From Monosiga brevicollis MX1 (lineage: Eukaryota; Opisthokonta; Choanoflagellata; Craspedida; Salpingoecidae), in the NCBI RefSeq assembly GCF_000002865.3, contig NW_001865053.1:18840-82839 (forward strand): DNA of 64,000 bases, in the 5' to 3' direction. Position 1 is the first letter of the stretch. Every line of letters starts with the position of its first letter. The notes under the pieces are model-generated. The model did not search any database. It saw nothing but the letters and a program-made list of their open reading frames with translations, and had not been told where the DNA came from. Positions 21,901 through 37,500 of the stretch are shown piece by piece. The translations under genes were made by a program, and so were the position numbers.

Positions 21901-22256
21901 CCTAGAACGATACAAGGGGTGCCATGAGCCGAATATTGGCCCTTGGGTGGCAAGTCACGGCTATAGCATGCAAGCCGTACTTGATGCAGCTGACCAATGC
22001 GGATGCTGGTGTCATTTAGCTCAAACACAACATCCTACACAACGCGTGTTGGCGCGAGGATATGAGATGTAGGCGCAAGCAACGGTGACAGGAGCAGAGC
22101 ACGCAGCGGTTCCGGCGAGCGCACCTCTGCTGTGAAAAAAAAGGTGTCTGCCTGAACTTCAAGAACGGGCTCGGCAACCACACAGCCCAGGAGAACAAGT
22201 CCCAAAAACAGCAGCACCTTGAACGGCGCCACTCCAGCACGACACGACACAGCCAT
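18942..22256 (-). CDS. secreted coiled-coil protein with two tandem fibrillar-collagen C-propeptide (COLFI) domains
   Basis: Sixteen exons: 22256-22125, 22034-21981, 21901-21773, 21676-21665, 21579-21451, 21327-21162, 21070-21021, 20922-20755, 20665-20550, 20452-20266, 20116-19907, 19786-19748, 19628-19574, 19471-19263, 19179-19101, 19030-18942. The frame is unbroken and gives 607 residues. Residues 1-29 are a signal peptide. About 50-185 is coiled coil built of 47-residue repeats. COLFI 1 (about 189-397) and COLFI 2 (about 416-607) each follow the collagen C-propeptide order: T-C-x-D, G-T-Y-[WY]-[LI]-D-P-N-G-G, a [QN]-C-[KY]-G strand, DGC, then [LF]-P-[IV]-V-D-F near the end, as in collagen's CRDLK, GEYWIDPNQG, YHCKN, VDGC, LPIIDV. 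No Gly-X-Y repeat is present. The likely role is an oligomeric extracellular-matrix protein. Confidence 0.82.
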
Positions 22257-23319
22257 CCTCTCCCACGCCAACGTTGCCTACATTCCACGCAACGGAGCAA
22301 CCCGACAATCATTTACATTGTGAATCAGCGTGAGCCCGCGTGCCCTATGAACATCAGCGAGGCCATGTTCCTCGCCATGCTCACTCTCCCGCTACTCACA
22401 ACCAGTTCCCCCCGCCCCCCTCTCAAAACAAACCCCCATCTATCTCACCACATTCCTCCGGCCTCGACTTGTCCTGCTCCCGCCCACTCAGGCACACACA
22501 CACATACGCACATGTACGCTCAGGAAGAAAATAAATGCCTCTCTGTCTCTCTCTCTGTCTCTCTCTCTCTCACTCTCTCTCTCTCTGCGCTCTTCTCTCT
22601 GTGGTTGTGCTTTTCCTTTGTCTTTGCTCTTTATTTCTCTCTTTCTCTTCTCTCTCTCGACGGCGGTGATGTTGCAATAATAAATATTCAACAACGTCCT
22701 GATGATGTATACCACCTGCATTTACCCTCTTTTCATCAACATCTTCTTACATTACCAACCACACTTACTCTGCATCTTCTGCTATATCAGGTTCATGAAT
22801 CTCTTGAGCCAATGCATCTTAGCACATCAAACCCCTTTTGCCCCTTTCGCGCGTCCACTCTGTTCTCAATTAATGTTGTAAAGACCTGTTCCATTTGAGT
22901 GTCGTCTTAACCAAAGCACAACTGTTGCTTTTTACTGTTGCACTCTTCGGCGTTGGTGAGTCGTGCGCGCGCTTGTGATCAACGGCAGCGCCAGATCTCG
23001 GCCATGCGCTTGGTGTTCCTCCTGGCAGCGCCTTCTTCTTTTTTTTGATATGTATTTTTGCGACACATTGCCGTGGACATGGCAAACCGTGCGCTGAGCC
23101 AGAGACGCTTGGCGATTGAATCAAACGGCGACTGCTGTTGTCACTGACACTGACGCTTCCCTCCAAATGCTTGTGTTCCCTCCAACGGCGCGCTGCAGGC
23201 ACTGAACTGCTTTCTTGGACCCGAGGAGTCGCTCCTCTTTCCATTTCATTCATCCCGTATTCGAGTGCTCGTCCTCGTCGCCACCCCGACCAGTTCCACC
23301 AGTTGCACAGACCACCACC
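22257..23319. promoter_or_regulatory. divergent region between the COLFI gene and arfaptin
   Basis: About 1.06 kb. It contains a CT-rich tract at about 22535-22665 with CTCTCTCTGT repeats and a short CACACACATA stretch before it. Long frames here are low-complexity. The 5' leaders and promoters of both genes presumably lie here. Confidence 0.4.
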
Positions 23320-24968
23320 ATGTCTGATCAGGAGGACCAGAAGCCCGCTGCTGCGAGCCAGCCCGAGCAGGAAGAGGAGGAGATTGATCTCTCGGTGCGA
23401 ACAGGCTTTCTTGCAACCGCACGGTGACCTGCCCTATCGCAACACCACGCGTACACGTACACACACGTTCTGATTATCTCTTTCTGCCCACCGCCTCTAT
23501 CTGTCCGTGTCTTAGGATGAACCCACGACAGCGCCGGCCCCGGCCGCGCGGACGTCGGGCGTCGTAGGCCGTGATTACGAACGTGGCACCGACAATGGTG
23601 CAGCAACTGCCACCAAGGGCCAAGATGGAGAGGCCGCAAGCGGGGAAGCTGGTGCGGAGACAAACGTGACCGCCGGTCAACGCATCAGTAAGCCAGCGTT
23701 TGGCGTGCTTTCATTTCGCCTCCTTATTGCGCATATTCATGGCCCCTCATCTCGCATCGGCGGCTCGTTCCTGTCAACCTTGCTCTTCGAATGACATAGG
23801 CAACTGGTGGCAGGAAAAGGCCAAGCCCGGCTTGGCTCAATTTGGCACCGTCTCTCGCCAAAAGATGACCATGATGAAGCAAAAAGTCAACGAGCTGCGA
23901 GGCGTCAGCACCAAAACCGTTGATTTGGACCTGCAACCGCGTTTCGAGAAGCTTCACCTCCTTCAGTCCCAATATCGCACCATCACGGAAACCTGCAAAG
24001 CTCTCAGCCGCCAGCTGCAGTCTGCCGCCAACAGCCACGAAGGCCTTGCTGCTTGCTTTGGCAAGCTGGCAGAATTTGAGAGCCCAGACCTCCGCGTCCA
24101 GTTTGGCGCCCATGCCAACTTTATGGTTGGTCACTCGCCCGCCCGCGAACAGTGTCTTATCACATCTGGCTCGCAGATGGCCCCTCTTTCGCGGTCTTGC
24201 CCCAGCCCCCGCGCCCTAGCTGACACTGATTTCTTGTCTCGCGCTACCAATGAATTTTGCAGAGCGTATATAGTGCAAACCTGCTGGGCTTGAACAATGC
24301 TCTCACATACTTCCAGTCCCAGGTCGATCAAGTCACCACCGAGCTGTATGCCGTCATCAAGCAAGTGCGCATCTACGAGAACATTCGTCTTGAATACGAC
24401 GGCTACCGTGTGGTAAGCAATAAAATTTGTTGGCACACATCCAAACAGTTTTCCAAGTCAATTTTCGTGGTGCATCATGCACAAAGACGCGGCGCAGCCG
24501 CAGTTTTGACCAACACATGAGCGTCCCTACCCCGAGCTCACCCAGCCTTGCCACCCATGTCTCGTAGGATTACGAGCACAAGAAGGAGGCCGGGCGTACC
24601 GTGGAGACGGCAGAGGCCAAGTTTCTTGACGCGTACAAGCGCTTCCAGGAGAGCCGCAAGCAGACGGTTGATGCTCTGGACGCGTTTGACATTGACAAGG
24701 TACAGTCAGGGCTTGTCGCGCCACTGCTTCAACCCGGTCGTGCGGCACACCAGCTCATCTCGCCACTTCTTGTGACTTTCATCCCCGCTCACAGGCCAGC
24801 AAGATCAAGCAACAGCTCAACGGCCTGCTGCATGCATACATGCTGCTGCAGTCGGGCAACAAGTCGGCGCTCAACGAGTGCACGCAGTCAATTCAGACGG
24901 GTGCCGCGACGGGAACCAGTAGCGCCGCAACTCAGGCAGCCGCCCCTGCCGCCGAGGGCAGTGATTGA
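23320..24968 (+). CDS. ARFIP: arfaptin, AH/BAR-domain Arf- and Rac-binding protein
   Basis: Arfaptins form crescent BAR dimers that bind Arl1/Arf/Rac GTPases and curved trans-Golgi membranes. Six exons: 23320-23394, 23516-23687, 23800-24125, 24263-24412, 24568-24699, 24795-24968, giving 342 residues. An acidic, Ala-rich N-terminus is followed by the arfaptin domain (about 82-320): NWWQEKAKPGLAQFG, TVDLDLQPRFEKLHLLQSQY, NALTYFQSQVDQV, IRLEYDGYRVDYEHKK, then ASKIKQQLNGLLHAYMLLQ. These match human arfaptin WLKETYKSTRQSLGE, RTVDLELEAQIELLRETQRKY and AARLEYDAYRTDLEEL in order. The C-terminus is Ala/Ser/Thr-rich. Its last 37 coding bases overlap the end of the opposite-strand WDR53 gene. Confidence 0.92.
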
Positions 24969-26014
24969 AGTGTCAAATAGTCTTGGGCCGTGAGCTTGTG
25001 CATACGACCCGCTGAATACAGCAGGATGATTTCGTTGTTGTGAATCAAGAGCTGATCAAACTTTTGTGATGAGCGTAATCGGCCTAGACACCGGCACTCC
25101 ACCCGGGCGGCGACCTGGGCGGCAGCTCGGCGAGCCTGGCTTTTGTTTTTGCCATGGCCCTTGCCGCCCTTGCCTTTGTTTTTTGCTTTGGTGGGCACGG
25201 CATCCAGGTGCACCCGGACCGCCCACAGCGCGGTCGTGCCGTCGTTGCCCGTGGTCACGAGCTGGCCCGGGCGCAGCCATCGGGCCTGCGACACAGCGCT
25301 GGCATGGGCCTCCTCCAGCACGCCGATGGGAGCCAGCTTGTCTGTAGAGATGTTTAAAAAGACCACAGCTCCCGCGCCCGTCGCCACGGCCGCAACGTCC
25401 AGGGGGGCCGGAGTCGTGGACGCAGGCGTTGCAGGGGAAGGCTGCAGCTGAGCGAGGGTCAGCGCATAAGCCAAGGGTGGGTTGATCATTTGGCCGCCGG
25501 CACCAGCCTGAGCGAGGAGAGTCACCATGTTTGTCTCGTCCCGTAACACGGGACGACCATCGGGTGTGAGGGCCCACAACTTGACATGCCCGTCCAAACC
25601 GCCGGTCAGGACACCGCGTGAGGCAGCGGTCGTGGTCAGGCACGCCGCAATGTTGTCGTGGGCGGCTGTGCGCGTGAGAACGCGACCCGTGGTCTGATCA
25701 AGAACAAGAAGAAGGCCATCGTCCGTCACTGCAACAACAAACGAATCGAGGACGGCGAGCTCGTTGGTGTCGCAATCGACATCCTCGGACACGCGCTGGC
25801 TCCACAGCGTCGCGGCCGCTGCCGGTTTACGCGGGTCGCAGGCCCGCAACTCGGGGCCCTCGGCCACCACCAGCAGTTCCGTTCCAGTCGCTACTGCAGC
25901 ACACGCCGCCGCTCCAGCCCCAACATTATTGACCCAGTCGGCCGCCCCCGGCTCGACCCCTGCCGCAAGACCGAGCGGCAACAGCTCGCCAGCCCACACA
26001 CACACACACGGCAT
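24932..26014 (-). CDS. WDR53: WD-repeat protein 53 homologue
   Basis: A single-exon frame of 360 residues, close to the 358 of human WDR53, a WD40 protein reported as a CUL4-DDB1 substrate receptor. I start it at the ATG at 26012-26014 (MPCVCVWAG); an AG just upstream leaves room for a leader exon. Blades match human WDR53 in order: DDGLLLVLDQTTGRVLTRT (human DDSGAIKILDLENKKVIRS), GVLTGGLDGHVKLWALT, GGQMINPPLAYAL (human GQLLNPALAHSI), HASAVSQARWL and LVTTGNDGTTALW. A lysine-rich KAKNKGKGGKGHGKNK insert sits where the human protein is also basic. The first blade is poorly conserved. The gene is convergent with arfaptin and divergent from CDC5L. Confidence 0.85.
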   Translation of the reverse strand: MPCVCVWAGELLPLGLAAGVEPGAADWVNNVGAGAAACAAVATGTELLVVAEGPELRACDPRKPAAAATLWSQRVSEDVDCDTNELAVLDSFVVAVTDDGLLLVLDQTTGRVLTRTAAHDNIAACLTTTAASRGVLTGGLDGHVKLWALTPDGRPVLRDETNMVTLLAQAGAGGQMINPPLAYALTLAQLQPSPATPASTTPAPLDVAAVATGAGAVVFLNISTDKLAPIGVLEEAHASAVSQARWLRPGQLVTTGNDGTTALWAVRVHLDAVPTKAKNKGKGGKGHGKNKSQARRAAAQVAARVECRCLGRLRSSQKFDQLLIHNNEIILLYSAGRMHKLTAQDYLTLQSLPSAAGAAA

Positions 26015-30196
<4,182 letters not shown>

Positions 30197-30381
30197 ACCT
30201 CTGCTGGCATTTCCGCTGTTTGTTGAGCACGAGCCTGTTGCAATTCACTCTGAAGCGAGAAAAATATCAATGTCGGAAATCAGATGATAAATTTCTCTCA
30301 AAGACAAAAAAGGTTTTAGAATCAACAAGCTAGGGAGCCTGGCCCGCTCAGCAATGCCGTTGGCTTGCCCATGTGGCGGAG

Positions 30382-33300
30382 CTAGCGACGCAGCGAGCGT
30401 TCGCGCGCCTGACTCAGCAGGCTCTGGAATTTAAGCCAAGCATCGCCCATCCAGTCATCGTCATTGAGTGCGTGCAGCACCAAGGCCACGGGGTCGTCCG
30501 GCTCCTCTTCTGGCAGTGTCTCCTCCAGCTCGCGTTTCTATGGGCAAGACCGCACGGCCATGGCCTTGTCGTGAATCAATGTGCGGCGCCTGGGACGGGC
30601 TGTGGGCCACGATGCCAAGCAACTGACCTTGCGCAAAGCAGTCTTGTAGCAACGGTGCTCGTAATGTAAGAGGCGGTGTAGCAGCTAAGCAAACAACAAA
30701 ACGTCCCCCGCGACGGTGCGTCCATCAGAAAAATAGAATGGCACAAGCGCGCAAGATGGTGGACCCGCTGGTTGTGCGCTCGTCGTGCGCACCTTGACGC
30801 GTTCATAGCAGGAGGAGCCGAGATCAAAGCAGAGACCAGCGTCACGCTCCACGGCCATCTCGGGTCGAGACTGAAGCGTGCGGCTAGACAACAGGCACGA
30901 GAACAAGCCAAATCAAATTAAGGGATCAGCGCGAGCCGTGCAGCAACGAGCACCGCAAAGAATGAGCGCAATCCAACGCCAAGCGTGCCAGCAGCTCCGC
31001 ACCGGTTGTAAGGAGCGCCGTAGAGTCGGATGGATTGCGCGCCACCGCATGAACGCCCGCACATTTCACAGTGTGTTCGTCCTCCCTGAGCCACGTTTGG
31101 AGAACCATGACAACAAGATGAGGGGCTACATGATCCGTGCTCACCCGAGTGGAAAATGACGAAGAGATGCGCGCCAACCTGGATGTGTTCCAGACGCGGG
31201 AAGTTGTCCAACGCACGACGCAGTTGACGTGAACTACGGAGCGTGTCGAGGCCGTGTGCAGCTTCATCCAAGCAGTTCAGCAAGCGTGCACGAGGTTCGA
31301 GCCACCGTCGCAATTCTTTGTGATTGGAAATAAGGAGGAGCGCAGTACTTGTGAGCTGATGGCCACCATGGAGGGGAAATGAGCGGCGGGAGGTGGTGAG
31401 ACAGGCACGGCAGCTAGACCTGCAGACGACTCGGTGGGCTGGTGCACAAGATCAAAAAACTCTGGATTACACGCGCCAGCCATGCAGTACTGGAGCAAAA
31501 TGTCGTGGGCTTCACGCAGCTAGAAAAAAAAGAGACAGCAAACACATGGCATCAACGCGATGTGCCGACGGATTGGGTCGAGACAGGTGGGAAGCACATA
31601 CCGGAATGTCCGTGACGTGTTTGGGATTGTACACAAACGAAGCGGCATAAACTAAAGTGGAACGAACGGCGCTGCGGGTGCCACCATGCCCTTTTGTGGG
31701 GAGGGGCAGTGTTGAGCTCTTGCCCTGCCCATCCTCGAGCATGACCAGATCGGGCTCATGTGATGAGGCGAGGCAGGGATTGACCACGTCATCAAGGGCG
31801 GCCTCAGCCTTGGCCTCGTCTTCATCGTCGACATCGTCCTCCTCAATTGTCATGCACTCGGACACGGGTGTGAAGGTGGGAGACAGGTTCAGGCTCGGTT
31901 GGTTGGCCGGCACCACAACATGGCCGTCAGGGGCCAGCGATGCCGTCACGGCAACGGCGTTGGATGGTAGCGCCGCAAGGTTCCCCGATGGATCGGCCAA
32001 GTATCGGCCAGCGCCGACGCGGCGAAAGGCACATAGAGGTGCGGTGGCGCTAGTGAATAGGTACACCCAACGCTGATCATGGCGGGCGCGAAGGAAGCAA
32101 GGTTGGGCGGGAACGGGAGCGGCTCGCCGAGAGCCTGGGGGTGATGGGTCGTCGGGTACGAGGTCTGGTGATGCCGGGGTTTCCGTAGATGTATCGGCGA
32201 TGGCAGCGGCATTGGCTCGAGGGCTTGTGGTGGAAGCACCGCCCTGCATATTTGTAGAAGAAGAAGCCGTCGGGGTGGGGGCAAAAAACTCGTCAGGGCC
32301 CAGGTCTAATAGATCGAGCTGCACAGGGGGAGCAACCGTCTAGTGTGCGTGTGAACGAAAGAGAGAGAATATGTGAGTGAGTGAGTGAGTGAGTGAGCGA
32401 GAGACAAAGAGACAGAGAGAGCGACAGAGAGACAGGTAGACAGAGAGAAAGTTTGAGGAAGAAGTTTACTATAGGACAAAGCATTGCACGAAGACGGTGT
32501 TTACCTTTCGACGGCGTTCAGGGCGTTCAGCACGACCACTACACGTCGGAGTTGCAAGATGCGAGGGAAGAAGATGATGATGACAAGCATGAGGGAGACC
32601 GCTTTGCACACAATCACAAAAGTCTTTGGGCAACAACGCTGACGCACCCGTCATCCAGCCAGGGACGCTGCGCAGGCCGTTTGGCTGAAGGCGGGGTGAC
32701 CCATTCGGATGCCGCTCTAATATGGTATGTGTTGGCGCACGGGGTGAACAGCGAGCAGGCACCGAGCAGGAACGAGGCGGGAGGTGAGTGGCGGTCATCA
32801 ACATACAACGCGACGGCAAGCTGGACAATCCCGAAGCACACGACGATGGCCGTCAAGAAAATCGGACAGACCTGCTGCTGCGCGTAACAGAGCGTTGAGC
32901 AGCGCGGGCTCGGAGGGCTTGGCGGGCAGCAGTGGTCGGTGCGTCGGGCGTGGTACGGGGTACACGGCGCGATGGTGGGGCGGCAGACCACCCAGGATGG
33001 GTGTCAAGGCCGTGTTTACCGTTGGCAAGCAAGCGGTGAACGCGGTCGGGATTGGTGCGGCCAGCGTGGGTGGTCTTGGTGGGTTGCACTTCCTCGTCGG
33101 CTGCGTCCTCTCCGTCGCTCCGTGGTACCGGATGTGGTAGCCATAGCTGTTGGCGCATGGGATCAACGTTGTCGTCGTCATCCTCCGGCTCGGACCCGTG
33201 CTGCGAGTTTGCTGCTTGAGGACCAGCTGAGTCGCCATGCAGCGGATGGCTGCGACGACGGTTGGTCGCCGAGTCCACCATGCCGTGGGAAACGGATTGG

Positions 33301-33401
33301 CCCTCTGCGTTGGAGGGTAGCGCCTCATGTTCGTGGGCTGGATCAAAATCAAACACGCTGGCGCTCACCCGCGCCTTGGTCTTGACCTGCAGCTGGGCCA
33401 T
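30382..33401 (-). CDS. unrecognised multi-exon gene with acidic N-terminus and helical C-terminus
   Basis: The start is taken at the ATG at 33399-33401 (MAQLQVKTKARVSASVFDFD) and the stop at 30382-30384. Coding-like exons in order: an acidic, hydrophilic first part (GSEPEDDDDNVDP); an exon at about 31630-32320 with LDLLDLGPDEFFAP, a region resembling a small beta domain (QRWVYLFTSATAPLCAFRRV) and an acidic stretch; then helical exons with ILLQYCMAGACNPEFFDLVH, LRRWLEPRARLLNCLDEA, ELLARLALDCAHSLR, GLCFDLGSSCYERVK, LLHRLLHYEHRCYKTALRK, and the final KRELEETLPEEEPDD to SLLSQARERSLRR. The exon chain is only partly resolved, especially between 32400 and 33000, and two genes cannot be excluded. I do not recognise the family. 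Confidence 0.5.
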
Positions 33402-34577
33402 GTTCGGTGTTCGTATGCGCGCGTGAGCGGGCGCCTGTGCGCAAGAACACGGCCACCCGATTCAGAAGGAAAACGCGCTTGACTGTTGTTGCGCGGGCAC
33501 TGGAGTAAGTAAAAGTCCAGCTCTTTAATATTGCACAAACGGCTGCGAGCCGCAATCCCGATCCGAGTCTGCTCCTTATCACACCCAGGAACAAGCTTTC
33601 ACAGAGCAAAGAGCCTGTAAACACCGGTCGTGAAAAAAAAAAGCAAAAAAAGGATGCCTCCTCCCCATTGAGCCCCGCTGTCACACGACTGCCATTCACC
33701 ACTCCCCTCCTTCCCGCTCAACCCTTGTCCATATAACATAAAAGTCACAGGTCCTGTTCGCTCAGAAGAAGAAGCAGAGCAAAAAAAAAAAAAAAAAAAA
33801 AATGGCGCGCACTGCACGAACGATGCGCGTAAGACACGAAAAACGGTTTGAAACGGTGGAATGAAAGATCGTTTTTCACTGCGTTCGCCTTTTATTTTTC
33901 AAGAGGTGCGTAACTACTGTTTTGTACATCTTCTTCTCTTCTTTTGTTGTTTGTTGTTTTGTTTTCATGGCCTCTCTCTCAAAATCTCTAAATCTCTCTA
34001 AATCTCTATCCCTCTGTCTAAATCTCTCTCTCCCCCTCTGAATCTCTCTCTCTAAGTTCTCTCTCTCTCTTTCTCTCTCTCACAAACCTCTGTCTCCCTG
34101 CTCTGCTCTCTTCTCTCTGCTCTCTGCTCTCTCTGATTTCTGGCGTACTCCGACTTGGATCACCCAAACACCCCCCCCCTGGCTGTGACTGGCTGGCTGG
34201 CTCAAGATCCTCGGCTCTCCGCCTGACCCGGTCCTGGTTCTGGGCATAGTGGTGATAGATAGTCTACGGTCTGCTGCTTCTTTTTTGCTGGCGTGTATTC
34301 TCTTCTGCAGTGTCGTCTGTTTTGCTTCTTTTCCAGCACGACCTTGGTCAGTGTGTGAACCTGCTCGATCCAGCGAGGACGCCAACACGGCAGACAGAGA
34401 TCCCGTCCGACTCTTGGAGCCACTATCCAACTGCTGGACGTGATTGCAAGTGCTGCGTTGAGAAGCGGGTGAACCTGCTCGACCTTGGCGTTTCGCCTCT
34501 GCACGCGCACGTTAGCCTTCTGCCACTGCCAATCCCGGTGACCGCGTGCGCACGCACGGGCAAGACACGGTACGGTC
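33402..34577. other. divergent intergenic region before the ankyrin-SH3-SAM-PTB gene
   Basis: 1.2 kb. It holds a 22-base A run at 33781-33802 that directly precedes a short meaningless frame, a C/T-rich block of CTCTCTAAAT-like repeats at about 33970-34140, and a C9 run near 34171. No supported gene. Confidence 0.5.
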
Positions 34578-37500
34578 ATGGGCAAAGAGAAGGAGCTCAT
34601 CCTGGCGAGCCAGGAGGGCGACCTCGCGGCTGTTCAGCAATTGCTCGACAACTCAAAACCCTCCATCCTCTCTGGGTACGTCCAATCTGTGCGCACTGGC
34701 ATGTGAAGAAGAAGACACCTCGTCTCATGTATGCCACTCGTACCTTTGGCGCCCTCACTCGATCCACTGGGCTCCCGCTCTTCCTTTCTCCCTCGTTCCA
34801 GGCTCCGCCGGAATGCACATCTCAACGCTGTTGATGAGCAAGGCTTTTCTGCCCTACACCGTGCTTGTCTGATGGGGCACTACGAAATTTGTCAAATTCT
34901 ACTCAATCATGGCGCCTCCGTCCAAGCTCGCGATGCCCAAGGCCTCGGTCCTTTGCATCTCGCTGCATGGGCTGGTCATAGCCGCATTGCGCAACTACTC
35001 CTGACGGGCGCGTCTGAGACAACTCGCATCGGTGCCAACGTTGTCGTACGTGCCCCCGTACTGGCCTCCGTCGACCCTCGGCCCTCCGATCGCCGCTTCA
35101 TTTGTTTGATTTGTTTGTTTGTTTGCTGCATCATGTTCTTGTCAACGCATGTTTCCATTGAATTCCAACCGACCGCGACCACCTGACACCCACTCAACAA
35201 CAATACGGCCGCCCCTCAATCCGGTAGACCTTGACCAAGGATACCCCGCTGCACATGGCTGCTCAGCACAACCACGTCGACACTGTGGCGGTCCTCTTGC
35301 GTGTGCGTTCCTCGCCATGGTCGCGCTTGATGTCTTGTCGAATATTCCGACTCACACACGCGGCCACAACTGATTCATTGCTCTTGTCATAACAATGCAC
35401 CCTGCATCCTCCGTCCCATCTCTCCTTGCAGTACGGTGGCGACCCGTCCGCCCGCAACGCCAAGCTCGAAACTCCGCTTGATTTGGCCGCCCAATATGGC
35501 CGGGTCGAAGCCGCAGCCCTGCTGCTCGAAAACTCCCCGTCCCTGTACGAACTCACAACCGACCAGCAAACCGCCCTGCATCGCGCAGCCCGCAACGGCC
35601 ATGCCGATGTCGTTGAACTCCTCCTTCGCTCCGGTTCGTCTGTCCCGCCACGCACGCACCCGCTCTGCCCCAAACGTTTGTGCCCTCTGCAACCGCCCTT
35701 TCTTACTCAGCCTACCCCGCTCGTGAATAGGTATGGACGTCAACGTTCGCACAGACGCTGGCACCGCCCTGCACGAGGTCAGTTAGTTGGGCCACCGCGT
35801 TGTCGTGTCCAACGACACACCTGCTCATGCCCACGCCCGACCCCCCAACCCCGGCTCTTCTCAGGCGGCCCTCTACTGCAAGACCTCCGTCGTCAAAGTT
35901 CTGCTTGACCACGGCATCGACGTGTCGCTGCGCAACAGCCTGCAACAGGTGTGATCAGAATTGTATCACCGGACATGGCCCTGTGTTGCCCTTCACCACT
36001 CGACTCAACGGCATCGAACTCACACTGATGTCAACACAGACGGCAACGGACGTGCTCAAGAACATCCCCAAGGCCAAGGCGCAGCACATTGAGGCGCTGT
36101 TGTCCGGCCACGTCAAGTTGGTCGAGTCCCCAGATGTCATCAAAGCGCGTGCCATCGACGACTACGTCCCGGGTGTTTACGACAAAGAATCTCTGGTCAG
36201 GCGTGTGCACCACCAGAGCCCTCACCCCACAACCACAACAGCTCTCATTGCCACCTGACCCGCCCCTGTGTCGTGTCGCCCACGTTGATTAGGCGTTTCA
36301 AAAGGGCGAGGTGATTCTAGTCCTGGAATCACCGGCCTCGGGCTGGTGGCGCGGGAAGATTGGCACAAGGATTGGTGTCTTTCCCAACACCTACGTGGAG
36401 ATTCTCCGTGAAGCTCCAAAGCTTGTGCAAATGCCAGACCATATTGCAAAGTACGCCGGTGCATCGCCTGCGCAATTCGTCGCATATTTGAGTTCAAGCC
36501 AAATTGACTTGCCCCGTTTTGTTTTGTAATCTGATCGCCGGCTTTTGCAGATCCAACGAGTCGCTGTTCAACCCGTTTATCGACGATGAAGACGACAACA
36601 CCGCCCAGAACCACGGCCACGGCGAGCATACGCCACGGGATAAGTCTGGCCAAGGTCGCAGCAACCACGGAATTGCGGGCCAACAAAATGGTGGCAAGCC
36701 CCAAACCCAACGTGGAGGGGCACCACGCTTGAGCGAGGATGACGATACCTTGGATCTCTCGGCCGCGGCTGCCAATCTATTTTTGGCTGCTGAAGACGAA
36801 GAGGAGGCGGGCGCAGAGTCAGAGGAGACTTCTCAGCCAGTGGTGGTCGACCCGAACGACGACCCTGATCACCGAGGTTGGTTGGTGTGAGCGCGCCACG
36901 CCCCTGCTGGTTGGTGACCACGCTGTGTTTGCGTCAAACTCAATGTTGGTGCTCTCTTCTTCAACCTCAATGGGTGTTTTGATAGCACGTGGTGCTGCGG
37001 TGGCAGAGTGGTTGACCGCAATCAAGCTGCGCCAATTCAGTCGGCGCCTGGTTGATGCTGGCTATGACGCACTCGACTTTTTGCACATGATGGATGCAGA
37101 GGACTTTTTGGCCGCCGGCGTGGCTTCACCTACGGTGCAGCGTCACCTGGTCAATCATATTGCCAAACTTTCCGACCGCTCCGAGTTTGCCATGCCCAGC
37201 TCCTTTCACGATTGGCTCAACCAGATGCACCTCGCGTTTTATTTGCCCATCTTTCAAGAAGCAGGTTTGTGGCGAATCTGTTGCTTTGTCTTTTGTCGGT
37301 TTGTGTTTGTTCGTTGTCGTGGTTTTAGGTGGTGGTGTGGTCGGCTGCCTTTTTTTATGAGTGATACCGCCTATCCCTCGCGAAGCGCTGGCTGGGCTCC
37401 GCTCTTGAAAACAGCATTTTCTAATCACCACTTTGCCCTGACTCAATCCTCTTAGAGATCGAGGACATGCAAACGCTGTGTCAGCTCACAGATGCAGATC

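Noticed and set aside
33781-33862. 22-base A run immediately before an ATG, suggesting a retrocopy boundary
   Set aside because: The following frame is only about 20 codons and resembles nothing; similar A runs are common in this window without coding sequence.
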